Positions 9,890 to 19,696 of a stretch of 64,000 nucleotides of DNA are shown piece by piece (position 1 is the first letter of the stretch; each line of letters opens with the position of its first letter). This DNA comes from Roseovarius sp. Pro17 (GTDB lineage: Bacteria; Pseudomonadota; Alphaproteobacteria; Rhodobacterales; Rhodobacteraceae), in NCBI RefSeq assembly GCF_035599575.1, contig NZ_CP141179.1, forward strand, positions 3,447,001 through 3,511,000, given 5' to 3'. The position numbers and the translations under genes are program-made. The notes below the pieces were generated by a model, which was not told where the DNA came from, did not search any database, and worked only from the letters and a program-made list of their open reading frames with translations.

Positions 9890-10159
9890 TCAGCGACGGA
9901 TGCCGAGACGCTTGATCAGGTCCTGATAGCGGGCAACATCCTTGGACTTGGTGTAGTCCAGCAGTTTGCGGCGCAGGGCGACCATTTTCAGAAGGCCACG
10001 GCGACCGTGGTTGTCCTTCTTGTGGGTCTTGAAATGCTCAGTAAGGGTGGTGATGCGCGAGGTAAGGATGGCGACCTGAACTTCGGGCGAACCGGTGTCG
10101 CCTTCTTTGGTCGCGAATTCCTTCATCAAGCGGTGCTTTTCTTCGACGGTAATCGACAT
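9890..10159 (-). CDS. rpsO: 30S ribosomal protein S15
   Basis: 89 residues, the standard S15 length; binds the central domain of 16S rRNA in the 30S platform. Family signature visible: [17 protein letters not shown] near residue 22, then the [24 protein letters not shown] block and the C-terminal [13 protein letters not shown] ribosome-binding site (AAAGGAG) precedes the ATG. pnp normally follows rpsO directly; here a strong terminator and an opposite-strand gene intervene. Confidence 0.98.
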   Translation of the reverse strand: MSITVEEKHRLMKEFATKEGDTGSPEVQVAILTSRITTLTEHFKTHKKDNHGRRGLLKMVALRRKLLDYTKSKDVARYQDLIKRLGIRR

Positions 10160-10344
10160 CGGGATCTCCTTTTAACGAGGGTTGCGGGCGCAAGCCGGGA
10201 TGTCGTCCAGCAAGGTCCATAGAGAATCTGCGCGCGGGCCAAGGAACCGCGCACCGGGCGCATATAGGGTAATTGCGCGGGCTTGAAAAGGGCTCAGATA
10301 CTGGCAGCGGCCGGTTCAGGCACGCGGCTAGCCCCCGACGCAGC

Positions 10345-11523
10345 CTACAGCAGCGCGCCCGCGGGCAACTGGCTGGACCCGATCAGGGTGATATGCCCGG
10401 CGTTCAGTCCCGGCGCGTTGTTCACCGATGCGATCTGTACCCCGTTCAGCATTATATGCTGAAGGGTCGAATCGTTTGGATCAGGGGTCAGGTCAACGTC
10501 GGGCTCGTCCCCGCTTGCATCGTTGTAAACCACCATCAGTGTATCCTCGCCCGGCGCAAAGTCCAGAATTTCTGCCTGATGCTCGGCGCTCAGCCAGTCA
10601 CCCAGCAGCACGGTATCGGCCCCATCGCCGGTGGTCACAACATCGCCTGCGCCAGCCGTGATCATGTCCGTGCCGCCGCCCCCGTTGAGGAAATCCATCA
10701 TATCGGTATCAGCCCAGTCGTCCGTATCGGGATCGTCCTCCAGCCCCGAGAGCGTGTCGTCACCCCAGCCGCCAAACAGCACGTCATGGCCCGCACCGCC
10801 GCGCAACTGATCGTTACCCAGACCACCATGCACCGCATCGTCGCCCGCGCCGCCATCCAGCGTGTCGTCGCCCGCGCTACCGACAAGGCTGTCGTCACCA
10901 GCTCCGCCCGACATCGTGTCGTTATCACCATGACCGAACATGTTATCGTCGCCATCTTCGCCCAGCATAACGTCGTCACCGGCGCCACCATGCAGCGTGT
11001 CGTGGCCCGCACCGCCAGCCAATGAATCGGCGCCGAAGGCACCCCACAGTTCATCGTCGTTCAATCTGCCCGACATGGTATCATCGCCGTCATAGCCGTT
11101 GGCTACATCGCGCGCGTCCGCCCCATCCAGCAGGTCGCCCTCGGGCGTACCGACCGTGATACGCTCGGCGGCAACTTTATTGCTCTTGGCCTCACGGGTG
11201 TCTTGGGTATCGCTGTCAATTTCAGCATCACTGCCTGCTGGCGGGGCCTGATCGCTGGCTTTCACAGATATCTCAGCACCAGATCCTTTATCATCATCCC
11301 CGGCCAGATCATTGCCATCCTCAGCCTCATCCTTGAGAAAGTCGAGAATGCTGGTCCCGTTTCCTTGGGCGCCGACGTCGGCCACGGCCTGCTCGTCTGC
11401 GTGATCTTCTTGCTCAGAGACATCCCTATCAGCACTAGAATCGTCGTCCTGCTCCGCGCTGAGACCCATGAAAGCGGTCGCACCCAACGCCATCATTCCC
11501 ATCAGGCCCGCAAGAAGCAGCAT
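10345..11523 (-). CDS. RTX-repeat calcium-binding protein, membrane-anchored
   Basis: 392 residues. A hydrophobic N-terminal segment of about 22 residues (signal or anchor) is followed by a long Asp/Glu/Ser-rich low-complexity region to about residue 115. Then come hemolysin-type nonapeptide repeats GGxGxDxLx (for example GGAGDDSLVG, GGAGDDTLDG, GGAGHDVLFG) across roughly residues 150-265, which form Ca2+-binding parallel beta rolls. The C-terminal part (ILDFAPGEDTLMV) resembles the tail of roseobacter RTX proteins. No catalytic domain is recognised. It sits between rpsO and the truB cluster and looks inserted. Confidence 0.85.
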   Translation of the reverse strand: MLLLAGLMGMMALGATAFMGLSAEQDDDSSADRDVSEQEDHADEQAVADVGAQGNGTSILDFLKDEAEDGNDLAGDDDKGSGAEISVKASDQAPPAGSDAEIDSDTQDTREAKSNKVAAERITVGTPEGDLLDGADARDVANGYDGDDTMSGRLNDDELWGAFGADSLAGGAGHDTLHGGAGDDVMLGEDGDDNMFGHGDNDTMSGGAGDDSLVGSAGDDTLDGGAGDDAVHGGLGNDQLRGGAGHDVLFGGWGDDTLSGLEDDPDTDDWADTDMMDFLNGGGGTDMITAGAGDVVTTGDGADTVLLGDWLSAEHQAEILDFAPGEDTLMVVYNDASGDEPDVDLTPDPNDSTLQHIMLNGVQIASVNNAPGLNAGHITLIGSSQLPAGALL

Positions 11524-11598
11524 GTCACAAATCCCAATCGTCCAAAGCTAACCATTCCGGAACACACATCTTTTGAACAGATGTTTCTAAACAATTGG

Positions 11599-12120
11599 TT
11601 AATCGCTTTGCGACATTTCCCACAGCTCGGGCTGGCACGCATAGGCAATATAAAGCGGGTGACGCGGGTGTCCGTCCTTGGTCAGGCCCAGATGATGCAG
11701 GCGCGTGCCTGCCCCGGCCAGCAGCGCCATCGTGCGTGCGCCCCGGTCCAGATGCGCGCCATGCGTGCCCCAGGCGGCGATGTTGCTGTCGGCCCAGACG
11801 CACCCCTCCAGAATGGCAGAGTCGTTGGCCGGGCCGACGGGATCAACGGCTGCGCGCATGTTGCGCGGGTCGGTGTCGCGCCAGGCAAAGATGTTGGTGA
11901 CTCGAAACGCGCCAAACCCCAGCGCCCGCGCGCGCCGCTCGCAGCGCTCGACCGTGGGATCGTTCTGCTGCTCGGTCGCGGTTGACGGGTTCAGCATGAT
12001 GAAATGAACGCGCTTGCCCGCCTTGTCCCAGACGCGGGTCAGCGCATAGCGATAGCGCTCGCAATCCGAATAGATGGCGATGGAATCCGCATCGCCCTTT
12101 TGATGCGTGCGCGTGATCAT
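11599..12120 (-). CDS. DUF1643 domain-containing protein
   Basis: 173 residues covering a complete DUF1643 domain: RYALTRVWD, then [21 protein letters not shown] and [12 protein letters not shown], with the C-terminal [15 protein letters not shown]. Biochemical function of the family is unknown to me. The start codon overlaps the truB stop by four bases (ATGA), so it is translated with truB. Confidence 0.9.
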   Translation of the reverse strand: MITRTHQKGDADSIAIYSDCERYRYALTRVWDKAGKRVHFIMLNPSTATEQQNDPTVERCERRARALGFGAFRVTNIFAWRDTDPRNMRAAVDPVGPANDSAILEGCVWADSNIAAWGTHGAHLDRGARTMALLAGAGTRLHHLGLTKDGHPRHPLYIAYACQPELWEMSQSD

Positions 12121-13028
12121 GCAGGATCCACAAAGACGCGGCTGGGATGCAGCTCGCCAGCCTTGTAGATGCCGACCGCTATCGCGCGACCCTCAAGCGA
12201 GGCCCAGCATTCGTCGCCGTATTCGGCGTCGCCGGGGTAAACCATACCGGGATTGCCATTGCGCAGCTTGGCCGCGCCCTCTTGCGTGCAGCGCAGCTCG
12301 GGCAGGTCGGTCAGACCCACTTCCAGCGGCAGAATATGTGCGTCCAGCGCCGGGTCGTGCGCCAGCGCCTCGATCTTCTCCAGCGTTACGCCCTCGGTCG
12401 CCTCAAACGGGCCCGACCAGACGCGGCGCAGCCACGTTACATGGCCGTAGCAGCCCAGCGTCTCGCCCAGATCGCGGGCGATGGCGCGCACATAGCCGCC
12501 CTTGCCGCAGACCATTTCCAGCACCGCGCGGTCGGGGTCCGGGCGATCCACCAGCAGCAATTCATCCACCCACAGGGGCCGCGCGGCCAGCGTCACATCC
12601 TCGCCGTCGCGGGCCAGTTTGTAGGCGCGCTGGCCGTCGATCTTGACTGCCGAAAATTTGGGCGGCACCTGCATGATATCGCCAACGAAGGCGTGCAGCG
12701 CCTCTTTGATTTCGTCATCAGAAGGGCGCGTGTCGCTGGTCGCAATCACTTCGCCCTCGGCATCGTCGGTATTGGTTGCCGCGCCGAAACGCACTTCGAA
12801 TTTGTAGGCCTTGAGGGCGTCGGTGATGTAGGGCACCGTCTTGGTCGCCTCGCCCAGCGCGACTGCCAGAACACCGGTCGCCTCGGGGTCAAGCGTGCCT
12901 GCGTGTCCCGCCTTCTTGGCTTGCAGCGCCCAGCGCACTTTGTTGACGACAGAGGTCGAGGTGATGCCCGCAGGCTTGTCCACGATCAGCCAGCCGGAAA
13001 TATCGCGCCCCTTGCGTTTGCGTGCCAT
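12117..13028 (-). CDS. truB: tRNA pseudouridine(55) synthase
   Basis: 303 residues; isomerises U55 in the T loop of tRNAs. The catalytic Asp lies in the family motif [14 protein letters not shown] (residues 41-54). Early residues [21 protein letters not shown] are also diagnostic, as is the [13 protein letters not shown] motif near 180. It belongs to the minus-strand translation cluster with rbfA upstream and DUF1643 overlapping downstream. Confidence 0.97.
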   Translation of the reverse strand: MARKRKGRDISGWLIVDKPAGITSTSVVNKVRWALQAKKAGHAGTLDPEATGVLAVALGEATKTVPYITDALKAYKFEVRFGAATNTDDAEGEVIATSDTRPSDDEIKEALHAFVGDIMQVPPKFSAVKIDGQRAYKLARDGEDVTLAARPLWVDELLLVDRPDPDRAVLEMVCGKGGYVRAIARDLGETLGCYGHVTWLRRVWSGPFEATEGVTLEKIEALAHDPALDAHILPLEVGLTDLPELRCTQEGAAKLRNGNPGMVYPGDAEYGDECWASLEGRAIAVGIYKAGELHPSRVFVDPA

Positions 13029-13195
13029 GCGTGTCGCCCCATGCTGATGATAGGCGGGGGCTAGCCCAAGGGCTGTTGGCTGTCAATCGCGCGCGGGGCG
13101 GCCGACCATTCCGCCGGCAGCCGAACAGGCACCCAACCAATCACGCCCACCTAAGGCGTTCGGCGCAAAAACCGGCTCACAAATGCGAAACGTGC

Positions 13196-13942
13196 TTATT
13201 CGTCCGGCTGCACGCGCGTCACGGTGCCAACAATCGGCCCCATGGGAAAGCCGACGTCGCTACGCTCCAGTTCCGGCGCATAGAGCTTTGAGATATTGCC
13301 GTCGAAGTACAACGCCTGAGGCAGCTTTAGATGATCGCGAAACATTCGCCCGAATGTATGGAAATTCACCGCCGCGTCCGAGATCGCAAAGACCGCGCGC
13401 GTTCCGCCCTCGTTCGTCCCGACACCGTTGCGCACATATAGACTGTCGCTATCGACCAGAAACCTGGGATGCAATTCGCCGTCGATCACCAGCATCGGCC
13501 CTGATTGCGTGGCATCGCGACACGTCGGCGCCTCACGCACAAACCGCAGCGTCTCGATCACGTCGGCGCCATCCTCGCGGATGCACAACACGCCATTCGG
13601 CAGCAGGCCGAAATTGCCCGGCCCCTCAGAGGTGACGATGCCCGCCTCCTCATGTCCGTCCTCAACGTAAAGGCCAACGGGGCGACGATCCGAATGATAC
13701 ATTCCGGCATTCATGGCGAAATTGAGCGCAGCACCCTCATCCGCCAGCATCGCATTGGTGCGGCTGAAACTGCCCAGTGTCTCACCGTCCTGAGACTTCA
13801 GGAACAGGCGCAAATCCTCGTCCGCCATGTCCACCTCGCAGATGGAATAACCCACCCCCTCGAACGTGTCGCGGCGGCACTCGGCGCCCGCCGCCTGCAT
13901 CGGCAACAGCGCCAGCGCAGCGGCCAACCACGCCCTAGTCAT
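13196..13942 (-). CDS. Phosphodiester glycosidase family (DUF2233) exported protein
   Basis: 248 residues with a signal peptide (cleavage after AAGA near residue 20). The mature part matches the DUF2233/NAGPA-like domain: [45 protein letters not shown] and [15 protein letters not shown]. Relatives include N-acetylglucosamine-1-phosphodiester alpha-N-acetylglucosaminidase; the bacterial role is not established. It overlaps the 3' end of rbfA by eight bases. Confidence 0.85.
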   Translation of the reverse strand: MTRAWLAAALALLPMQAAGAECRRDTFEGVGYSICEVDMADEDLRLFLKSQDGETLGSFSRTNAMLADEGAALNFAMNAGMYHSDRRPVGLYVEDGHEEAGIVTSEGPGNFGLLPNGVLCIREDGADVIETLRFVREAPTCRDATQSGPMLVIDGELHPRFLVDSDSLYVRNGVGTNEGGTRAVFAISDAAVNFHTFGRMFRDHLKLPQALYFDGNISKLYAPELERSDVGFPMGPIVGTVTRVQPDE

Positions 13943-14330
13943 CCAGATCCCGCTGGACGTCGCCGCGCGAAAACAGGCGCCGGGTCTCGTCCATCTGATC
14001 GAACGTGGTATCCAGGCGAAACCTTAGATCGGGTGCGAATTTCAGCCCCAGCTTCTTGCTCATGACACGGCGCAACTCGCCTTTGTTGCGCGCCAGCAGG
14101 CCGACCAGTTCGTCCTGCCCCTCGCCGCCCAGTGGCATGACATAAGCGGTCGCGATCTTGAGGTCCGAAGACATGCGCACCTCGCCCACCGTCACCGACA
14201 TGCGGGAGAGGTCCGGATCGTGGATATCGCCGCGCCCCAAAACCTCGGCCAGTGTGCGGCGCACATTTTCGCCCACCTGAAGTTGCCGCTGCGTCGGGCC
14301 GGAGCCATCATGAGATTTGTTCTTTGCCAT
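13935..14330 (-). CDS. rbfA: Ribosome-binding factor A
   Basis: 131 residues; binds the 30S subunit and assists 16S rRNA 5'-end maturation. The KH-type fold is recognisable from [27 protein letters not shown], the central [13 protein letters not shown] strand, and the ending [19 protein letters not shown]. The ATG at 14330 (MAKNKSHDG) is preferred over one 12 codons upstream, which would crowd the divergent dapB promoter. First gene of the rbfA-DUF2233-truB-DUF1643 run. Confidence 0.95.
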   Translation of the reverse strand: MAKNKSHDGSGPTQRQLQVGENVRRTLAEVLGRGDIHDPDLSRMSVTVGEVRMSSDLKIATAYVMPLGGEGQDELVGLLARNKGELRRVMSKKLGLKFAPDLRFRLDTTFDQMDETRRLFSRGDVQRDLDD

Positions 14331-14415
14331 GGGTCTGCATTTAGTCGCTCCGCCGCCCTTTGCCAAGCGACGATGCCCACGCTATCAAAGGCGTGAAACC
14401 AACGGAGGCGGGATC

Positions 14416-15228
14416 ATGACCACAGGACCGGGCATAGCAGTGACAGGCGCATCGGGCCGGATGGGCCAAATGCTGATCCGCACCATCACGGATAGCGGGC
14501 GCGCCCACCTCGCCGGCGCAGTCGAGCGGGCAGGTCACGCATGGATCGGTCGCGACGCGGGCGAGGCGATGGGCGGCGCGCCACTGGGCGTCACGGTGAC
14601 CGACGACGCGCTTGAGGCATTCGCCCCCGCGCAGGCCATCATCGACTTTACCGCCCCCGCCGCCACAGTCGCGTTTTCCAAACTGGCCGCGCAGGCCCGC
14701 GCCGTGCATGTCATCGGCACCACCGGATTTTCCGAGGCAGAGCTGGAAGCATTGAAGCCCGCCGCCCGCCATTGCGTGCAGGTCCGCGCGGGCAACATGA
14801 GCCTTGGCGTCAACCTGCTGACCATGCTGACCGAGAAGGTCGCAAAGGCGCTGGACGACGATTTCGACATCGAGATCGTCGAGGCGCATCACAATCAAAA
14901 GGTCGACGCCCCCTCGGGCACCGCCCTGATGCTGGGCGAGGCTGCGGCGACCGGGCGCGGAGTCGCGCTGGACCATGTATCGGACCGCGCCCGCGACGGC
15001 ATCACCGGGCCACGTGAGCGGGGCCATATCGGGTTTTCCGCCATCCGCGGCGGCGATGTGGTGGGCGAGCATGACGTAATCTTTGCCGCGGCGGGCGAGC
15101 GGATCGTTCTGCGCCATATCGCGACCGATAGGGCGGTGTTCGCGCGCGGCGCTTTGAAGGCGGCGCTCTGGGGTCAGGGAAGGCCGCCGGGGGCGTATGA
15201 TATGCTGGATGTTTTGGGGTTGGGGTAA
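14416..15228 (+). CDS. dapB: 4-hydroxy-tetrahydrodipicolinate reductase
   Basis: 270 residues; NAD(P)H-dependent reduction in the lysine/diaminopimelate pathway. The nucleotide-binding loop [10 protein letters not shown] is at residues 10-19, the catalytic segment [16 protein letters not shown] near 157-172 carries the His pair and Lys, and [12 protein letters not shown] is the interdomain motif. The ATG at 14416 has CGGAGG upstream; a longer frame from 14317 would overlap the divergent rbfA start. Confidence 0.97.
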   Translation: MTTGPGIAVTGASGRMGQMLIRTITDSGRAHLAGAVERAGHAWIGRDAGEAMGGAPLGVTVTDDALEAFAPAQAIIDFTAPAATVAFSKLAAQARAVHVIGTTGFSEAELEALKPAARHCVQVRAGNMSLGVNLLTMLTEKVAKALDDDFDIEIVEAHHNQKVDAPSGTALMLGEAAATGRGVALDHVSDRARDGITGPRERGHIGFSAIRGGDVVGEHDVIFAAAGERIVLRHIATDRAVFARGALKAALWGQGRPPGAYDMLDVLGLG

Positions 15229-15326
15229 GGGTCTATTACGCATCCCTCCAAGGGTTTCGCCCCGCCCATGGCCAACGTGCATTTTGATAATTTGTCGATC
15301 CTGCTGCGGGGATAGTAGCGCTTTCC

Positions 15327-16592
15327 ATGAAACCAAAGATAATAACGACACTGAAAACCTATGACCGCGAACAGTTCACCAGCGACCTGATCGCCGGCGT
15401 GAGCGTGGCGATGGTTGCTTTGCCACTCAGCCTTGCCATCGCCATCGCATCGGGGGCGGGGCCGGAAAAGGGGCTGGTGACAGCAATCGTTGCGGGGTTC
15501 CTGATCTCGTTTCTGGGTGGCAGCCGTGTGCAGATCGGCGGGCCGACGGGTGCGTTCATCGTCGTCGTCTTTGGCGTCATTGCAAATCACGGATATGACG
15601 GGCTGGTTCTGGCCACGCTCATGGCTGGTATCATTATGCTGGTTGCGGGCTACCTGAAGGCCGGAAACCTCGTTGCCTATGTGCCCGAACCCGTCATCAA
15701 CGGATTTACCATCGGCATCGGGATCATCATCGCGACCAGCCAGATCAAGGATTTCTTTGGCCTGTCCATGGCCGAGGTTCCGGCCGAATTCATTGCCAAG
15801 ACCCACGCGCTTTGGGCCGCCCGCGATACTCTCAATCTCTATGCAGTCGCGATCGGCCTCGCGACCATGGCCATGATCGTCGGACTGCGCCGCGTCGCCC
15901 CCAGGTTTCCAGGACTGGTCGTCGCTGTTGGGCTTACCTCGGTCATCGTCGCCATCGCATATCTACCGGTCGATACGATCTTTTCCCGTTTCGGCCCGTT
16001 GCCCAGCACGCTGCCCATGCCCGCCCTCCCGGACATCAGCGTCGAGCGGATTATCAGCCTGCTGCCTTCGGCCCTGATCATTGCATTCCTTGCGAGCGTC
16101 GAATCGCTGCTGTCGGCGATGGTCGCGGACAAGATGATCGGCGGCAAACACAGGCCAAACGCCGAGGTTCTGGCGCAGGGCTTTGCCAATATCGGATCTG
16201 CCCTCTTTGGCGGCTTGCCTGCGACCGGGGCCATTGCCCGCACGGCGACGAATGTGCGCGCTGGCGGCAAGACGCCCGTTGCCGGGGTCATTCACGCGCT
16301 GACGATTCTGCTGGTCATGCTGCTGGCGGCGCCTGTGGCGGGCTACCTTGCCATGCCGGCCCTTGCCGGTCTGCTGATCCTGACGGCCTGGAACATGAGT
16401 GAGCCGCATAAATGGCGCGGCTACATGCAAACGCGCGTCTCGGATCGTGTGCTGCTGATCCTGACGCTGGTTCTGACCGTGTTCGCGGATTTGACCGTCG
16501 CCATTGGTGTGGGTGTCTCGGTCGGTCTTGCTTTGCGGCTAAGGCGAAGCAATGCCGATATTGAAAAGGACTGGACGACGCCGGACCGCTAA
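15327..16592 (+). CDS. SulP family anion transporter lacking STAS domain
   Basis: 421 residues with the SulP membrane core: residues 13-40 (FTSDLIAGVSVAMVALPLSLAIA), the GGPTGAF signature near residue 72, NGFTIGIGIII near 129, and SVESLLSAMVADKMIGGKHRPNAE near 259-283. It probably carries sulfate, bicarbonate or another anion across the inner membrane. The protein ends about 30 residues after the last membrane span, where SulP proteins normally have a cytoplasmic STAS domain; the next gene is convergent, so no separate STAS reading frame follows. Substrate is not deducible. Confidence 0.88.
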   Translation: MKPKIITTLKTYDREQFTSDLIAGVSVAMVALPLSLAIAIASGAGPEKGLVTAIVAGFLISFLGGSRVQIGGPTGAFIVVVFGVIANHGYDGLVLATLMAGIIMLVAGYLKAGNLVAYVPEPVINGFTIGIGIIIATSQIKDFFGLSMAEVPAEFIAKTHALWAARDTLNLYAVAIGLATMAMIVGLRRVAPRFPGLVVAVGLTSVIVAIAYLPVDTIFSRFGPLPSTLPMPALPDISVERIISLLPSALIIAFLASVESLLSAMVADKMIGGKHRPNAEVLAQGFANIGSALFGGLPATGAIARTATNVRAGGKTPVAGVIHALTILLVMLLAAPVAGYLAMPALAGLLILTAWNMSEPHKWRGYMQTRVSDRVLLILTLVLTVFADLTVAIGVGVSVGLALRLRRSNADIEKDWTTPDR

Positions 16593-16646
16593 GCGGTGGG
16601 GCATATTCATGCAATCACGCACGTCCAGATATAGTTGATCCAACGC

Positions 16647-17783
16647 CTATTCACGGTTCCGCATGATATTCGCGTCCATCGCCGCCAGCCCCGCATCCAA
16701 TCCCGTCCGCCCAAACCCAATCCTGAAGCGATTCTGCGGCGTTTCACCCAATTCCGAGCGGTAGATCGTACTCGGCAACACCAACACGCCGCTTTCCTCC
16801 ACCAAGCGCCGCGCGAATTCCTCGACGCCCTCCGGCCCCAGATACCGCGGATAGCCCATGCACGACCCCTGAGGGCGCTGCCATTCGAACAGGTCCGGAT
16901 GGCGGGCAAAGAACGCGTCCCATTTCGGCAGGTTCTCGTCCACGATGGCATTGTTGCGCGCCAGCAGGCGATCCCGCGCCTTTAGCGCGATGCGGGCCAG
17001 ATGTTCGGACGGGCCGGAATTGCAGATCGACAGGTAGTGCTTCATCCGCTCCATGCGGGACAGCACGTCGCGGTCCTGACACGCGATCCAGCCGATGCGC
17101 AGGCCGGGCAGGCCGTAGGATTTCGACATCACGCCCAGCGATAGACCGCGCTCGTATTCATCAGCGATAAAGGGCAGATGCGCGGCACCACTTGGTCCCA
17201 GCCCATTGAAAATCTCGTCATGCAAGATCCAGATACCATGTTTGCGGCATAGCTCGATCAGCGCGCGATAGCGGTCCAGCGGCAGGATCGCGCCGGTGGG
17301 ATTGTGCGGAAAGTTGATCGTCACCAGCCGGGTGTTAGGCCGGATCGCGACGGCAATCCGGTCGATGTCCAGCGACCAGCCATCCTGGGGGTCCAGCGGC
17401 ACGCCTGTGGCCTCGCAAATCATGCTGGGCAGTGTTTCGTGCGACTGATAATTCGGCGTGACCACGATGGCATGATCGCCGCGCTCCAACAGCACGGAAT
17501 TGGCGGCGAATATCCCCTCGCTCGCGCCCGCAAAACAAAGGATATCATCGGCGGATTGCGCGGCATAGGTCGCCGCGATCTCGGCCCGCAGCGCCGGTTC
17601 CCCCCATGTTTCGGTATAGCCCAGCCACATGTTTTGAAACGCCGCGCGATCCTCATCGCTGGCCATGCCGAGCAGATCGGCCAGTGACACGCTCTCGGCG
17701 TCGGACGCGGTCATGTGGTGGCGGGCGCTGAACTCCCACTTGGCGAAATGCGTCTCCAGCCGGAAATCGGGTAGTGCTGGCAC
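16647..17783 (-). CDS. Pyridoxal-phosphate aminotransferase, class I/II
   Basis: 378 residues of aminotransferase fold type I. The PLP-binding Lys is in MSKSYGLPGLRIGW, the Asn/Pro motif is NFPHNPTGAILP, the Asp is in ILHDEIF, and the C-terminal substrate Arg is in NRFRIGFGR. The substrate is unknown. I choose GTG at 17783 because a perfect AAGGAGG lies just upstream; an in-frame ATG at 17864 would leave only five bases to the divergent gene. It is divergent from a small secreted protein gene. Confidence 0.85.
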   Translation of the reverse strand: MPALPDFRLETHFAKWEFSARHHMTASDAESVSLADLLGMASDEDRAAFQNMWLGYTETWGEPALRAEIAATYAAQSADDILCFAGASEGIFAANSVLLERGDHAIVVTPNYQSHETLPSMICEATGVPLDPQDGWSLDIDRIAVAIRPNTRLVTINFPHNPTGAILPLDRYRALIELCRKHGIWILHDEIFNGLGPSGAAHLPFIADEYERGLSLGVMSKSYGLPGLRIGWIACQDRDVLSRMERMKHYLSICNSGPSEHLARIALKARDRLLARNNAIVDENLPKWDAFFARHPDLFEWQRPQGSCMGYPRYLGPEGVEEFARRLVEESGVLVLPSTIYRSELGETPQNRFRIGFGRTGLDAGLAAMDANIMRNRE

Positions 17784-17869
17784 AAGGGCCTCCTTTTGGT
17801 GTGGGGCGGGTGATCCAATGCGCGAGGCGCGCCGTATATGGTGTGAAACCATAGCAGGAAGCAAAAGTC

Positions 17870-18232
17870 ATGCGCTCTGTCACATCCATCGCCTGCGCCG
17901 TGTCACTCAGCCTATTCGCAGCGCCGGCACAGGCCCAATCGTTCGAGGCCGTGACGACGCGCGATGCGTTCGTCGCTGCCGTTTCGGGACGCGCCCTGAC
18001 GCGGCTGGGCATAACCCTGTCCGTGGCGCCCAATGGCGAGATCAAGGGCCGCGCCTTCGGCTCGCCCGTCACCGGCGCGTGGAACTGGCAGGGCGGTTAT
18101 TTCTGTCGCGATCTTTACTGGGGTGCGGACCGGCTGGACCCCAATTGCCAGACCGTAAAGATCAGCGGCGATACGATCCGGTTCATATCGGACCAGGGCA
18201 AGGGGCGCGGGGCCGATCTGACGGTCAAATAG
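17870..18232 (+). CDS. Small secreted protein of unknown function
   Basis: 120 residues with a clear signal peptide (cleavage after AQA, about residue 22). The mature domain has FCRDLYWGADRLDPNCQTVKI, with two Cys that may form a disulfide, and ends in DLTVK. I recall similar small exported proteins in other Rhodobacteraceae, sometimes mislabelled dihydrodipicolinate reductase, but there is no resemblance to DapB. No function is assigned. Confidence 0.75.
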   Translation: MRSVTSIACAVSLSLFAAPAQAQSFEAVTTRDAFVAAVSGRALTRLGITLSVAPNGEIKGRAFGSPVTGAWNWQGGYFCRDLYWGADRLDPNCQTVKISGDTIRFISDQGKGRGADLTVK

Positions 18233-18239
18233 CGCCTAG

Positions 18240-18284
18240 AGCGTTTCGAATTCAGGTTGTGCCTCGACTTTACTTCGACACGCT
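18240..18284. repeat. GCGTTTCG-type inverted repeat (single unit)
   Basis: AGCGTTTCGA (18240-18249) and TCGACACGCT (18275-18284) form a near-perfect 10-bp inverted repeat with one mismatch. It fills the gap between two convergent genes, its right arm abutting the thiD stop codon. Same core octamer as the repeats at 47521-47628, 50298-50404 and 52996. Confidence 0.7.
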
Positions 18285-19082
18285 TTAACGCTGCCAGAGA
18301 TGAAAGTGATGCGTCGGGCCGTGACCATGGCCAACACTCAGCCGATGCGCATCGGCGATGGCGCCGGTGACATAGAGTTTGCCACGCTGGACAGCATCCA
18401 GCAGCGTAAGGCCCGCCCCCAGATGCGCCGCGATGGCCGAAGACAGGGTGCAGCCGGTGCCGTGGGTGTTTGGGCTGTCGATGCGCGCGCTGTGCAACCA
18501 TTCGGTGCCACCGCTCCACATCAGTAGATCGGGGCTGTCCGGACCATCCAGATGCCCCCCTTTCAGCAAGACCGCCCGCGCGCCAAGGTCCATCAACCGC
18601 TCGGCATGTTCGGCCATCTCACCGGTATCACGCGCCTCTTTGCAGCCCAATAGATCAGCAATCTCGGGCAGGTTCGGCGTGATCAGCGCCGCCATCGGCA
18701 GCAGCAGGCGGCGCAGCGCATCGACCGCCTCGGCGGCCAGCAGCCGATCACCGCCCTTCGCGACCATCACCGGGTCGAGCACGATGGGCGCATTCACATC
18801 CGCCAGCGCGTCCGCCACCGCACCGATGATGGCCGCATTGCCCAGCATCCCAATCTTGACCGCGTCGATGCGGATATCGTCGCGGATCGCAGTGATCTGG
18901 GCCGTGATGATGTCCGGCGTCAGCAGCTGCACCGCTTGCACCCCACGGGTGTTCTGCGCGGTCAGCGCGGTGATCGCCGCCATGGCGTAGCCGCCATTGG
19001 CCGACATCGACTTGATGTCCGCCTGAATACCGGCGCCGCCCGACGGATCGGACCCCGCGATAGAGAGGATATTGGGGATCAT
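18285..19082 (-). CDS. thiD: Hydroxymethylpyrimidine/phosphomethylpyrimidine kinase
   Basis: 265 residues; phosphorylates HMP to HMP-PP for thiamine synthesis or salvage. The ribokinase-like N-terminus LSIAGSDPSGGAGIQADIKS is diagnostic, as is the C-terminal anion hole motif NTHGTGCTLSSAIAAHL near 205. The ATG at 19082 overlaps the thiE stop (ATGA) and has GGGAGG upstream. Third gene of the thiMED operon. Confidence 0.96.
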   Translation of the reverse strand: MIPNILSIAGSDPSGGAGIQADIKSMSANGGYAMAAITALTAQNTRGVQAVQLLTPDIITAQITAIRDDIRIDAVKIGMLGNAAIIGAVADALADVNAPIVLDPVMVAKGGDRLLAAEAVDALRRLLLPMAALITPNLPEIADLLGCKEARDTGEMAEHAERLMDLGARAVLLKGGHLDGPDSPDLLMWSGGTEWLHSARIDSPNTHGTGCTLSSAIAAHLGAGLTLLDAVQRGKLYVTGAIADAHRLSVGHGHGPTHHFHLWQR

Positions 19083-19696
19083 GCCGCCTCCCATTTTTCA
19101 ATCAGCGCGCGCGCCGCGCGGTCCATGTCCTGCGCACGCGATATTGCCGAGACGACTGCAATACCCGCCGCGCCCGCCTGCCGGATGGCCGCCGCGTCCC
19201 CCGGCCTTATGCCGCCAATAGCGACGCAGGGCAGCGGCGCGGCGGCGATGATCTGTGCCAGCCCGTCCATGCCCAGCGGCTGCGCCGCATCCGGCTTGGT
19301 CGCAGTCGCGCGCAGGGGACCAACGCCAAGATAATCGACACTATTTGGCGGGATAGAGCCTAATTGCTCCAGTGTTTCCACCGAAAGCCCAAGGATCATA
19401 TCCGGCCCGATCCGGCGGCGAATGTCGGCGATATCACCGTCGCCCTGCCCGACATGCAAGCCATCCGCGCCAATCTCCAACGCCACTCCGATCCGGTCGT
19501 TGACGATCAGCGCCGCACCGGCAGCGCGGGTGATATGCAGCAGTTCACGCGCCAACGCCGCAAAATCAGCGTCGTTGGCATCTTTGTCGCGCAGTTGCAC
19601 AATCGGCACGCCTGCCGCAACGACCGCGCGCACCTGATCGGGCACAGATACCGGCGCATCTGCATCGGTGACGAAATAGACCGGACCCAGCCTCAT
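19079..19696 (-). CDS. thiE: Thiamine-phosphate synthase
   Basis: 205 residues; joins HMP-PP and thiazole phosphate to make thiamine monophosphate. TIM-barrel motifs: VQLRDKDA, LIVNDRIGVALEIGADGLHVGQGD near residues 79-102, ILGLSVETLEQL, VDYLGVGPLRATATKPDA and CVAIGGI. Its start overlaps the thiM stop by four bases and its stop overlaps the thiD start, giving a tightly coupled operon. Confidence 0.96.
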   Translation of the reverse strand: MRLGPVYFVTDADAPVSVPDQVRAVVAAGVPIVQLRDKDANDADFAALARELLHITRAAGAALIVNDRIGVALEIGADGLHVGQGDGDIADIRRRIGPDMILGLSVETLEQLGSIPPNSVDYLGVGPLRATATKPDAAQPLGMDGLAQIIAAAPLPCVAIGGIRPGDAAAIRQAGAAGIAVVSAISRAQDMDRAARALIEKWEAA

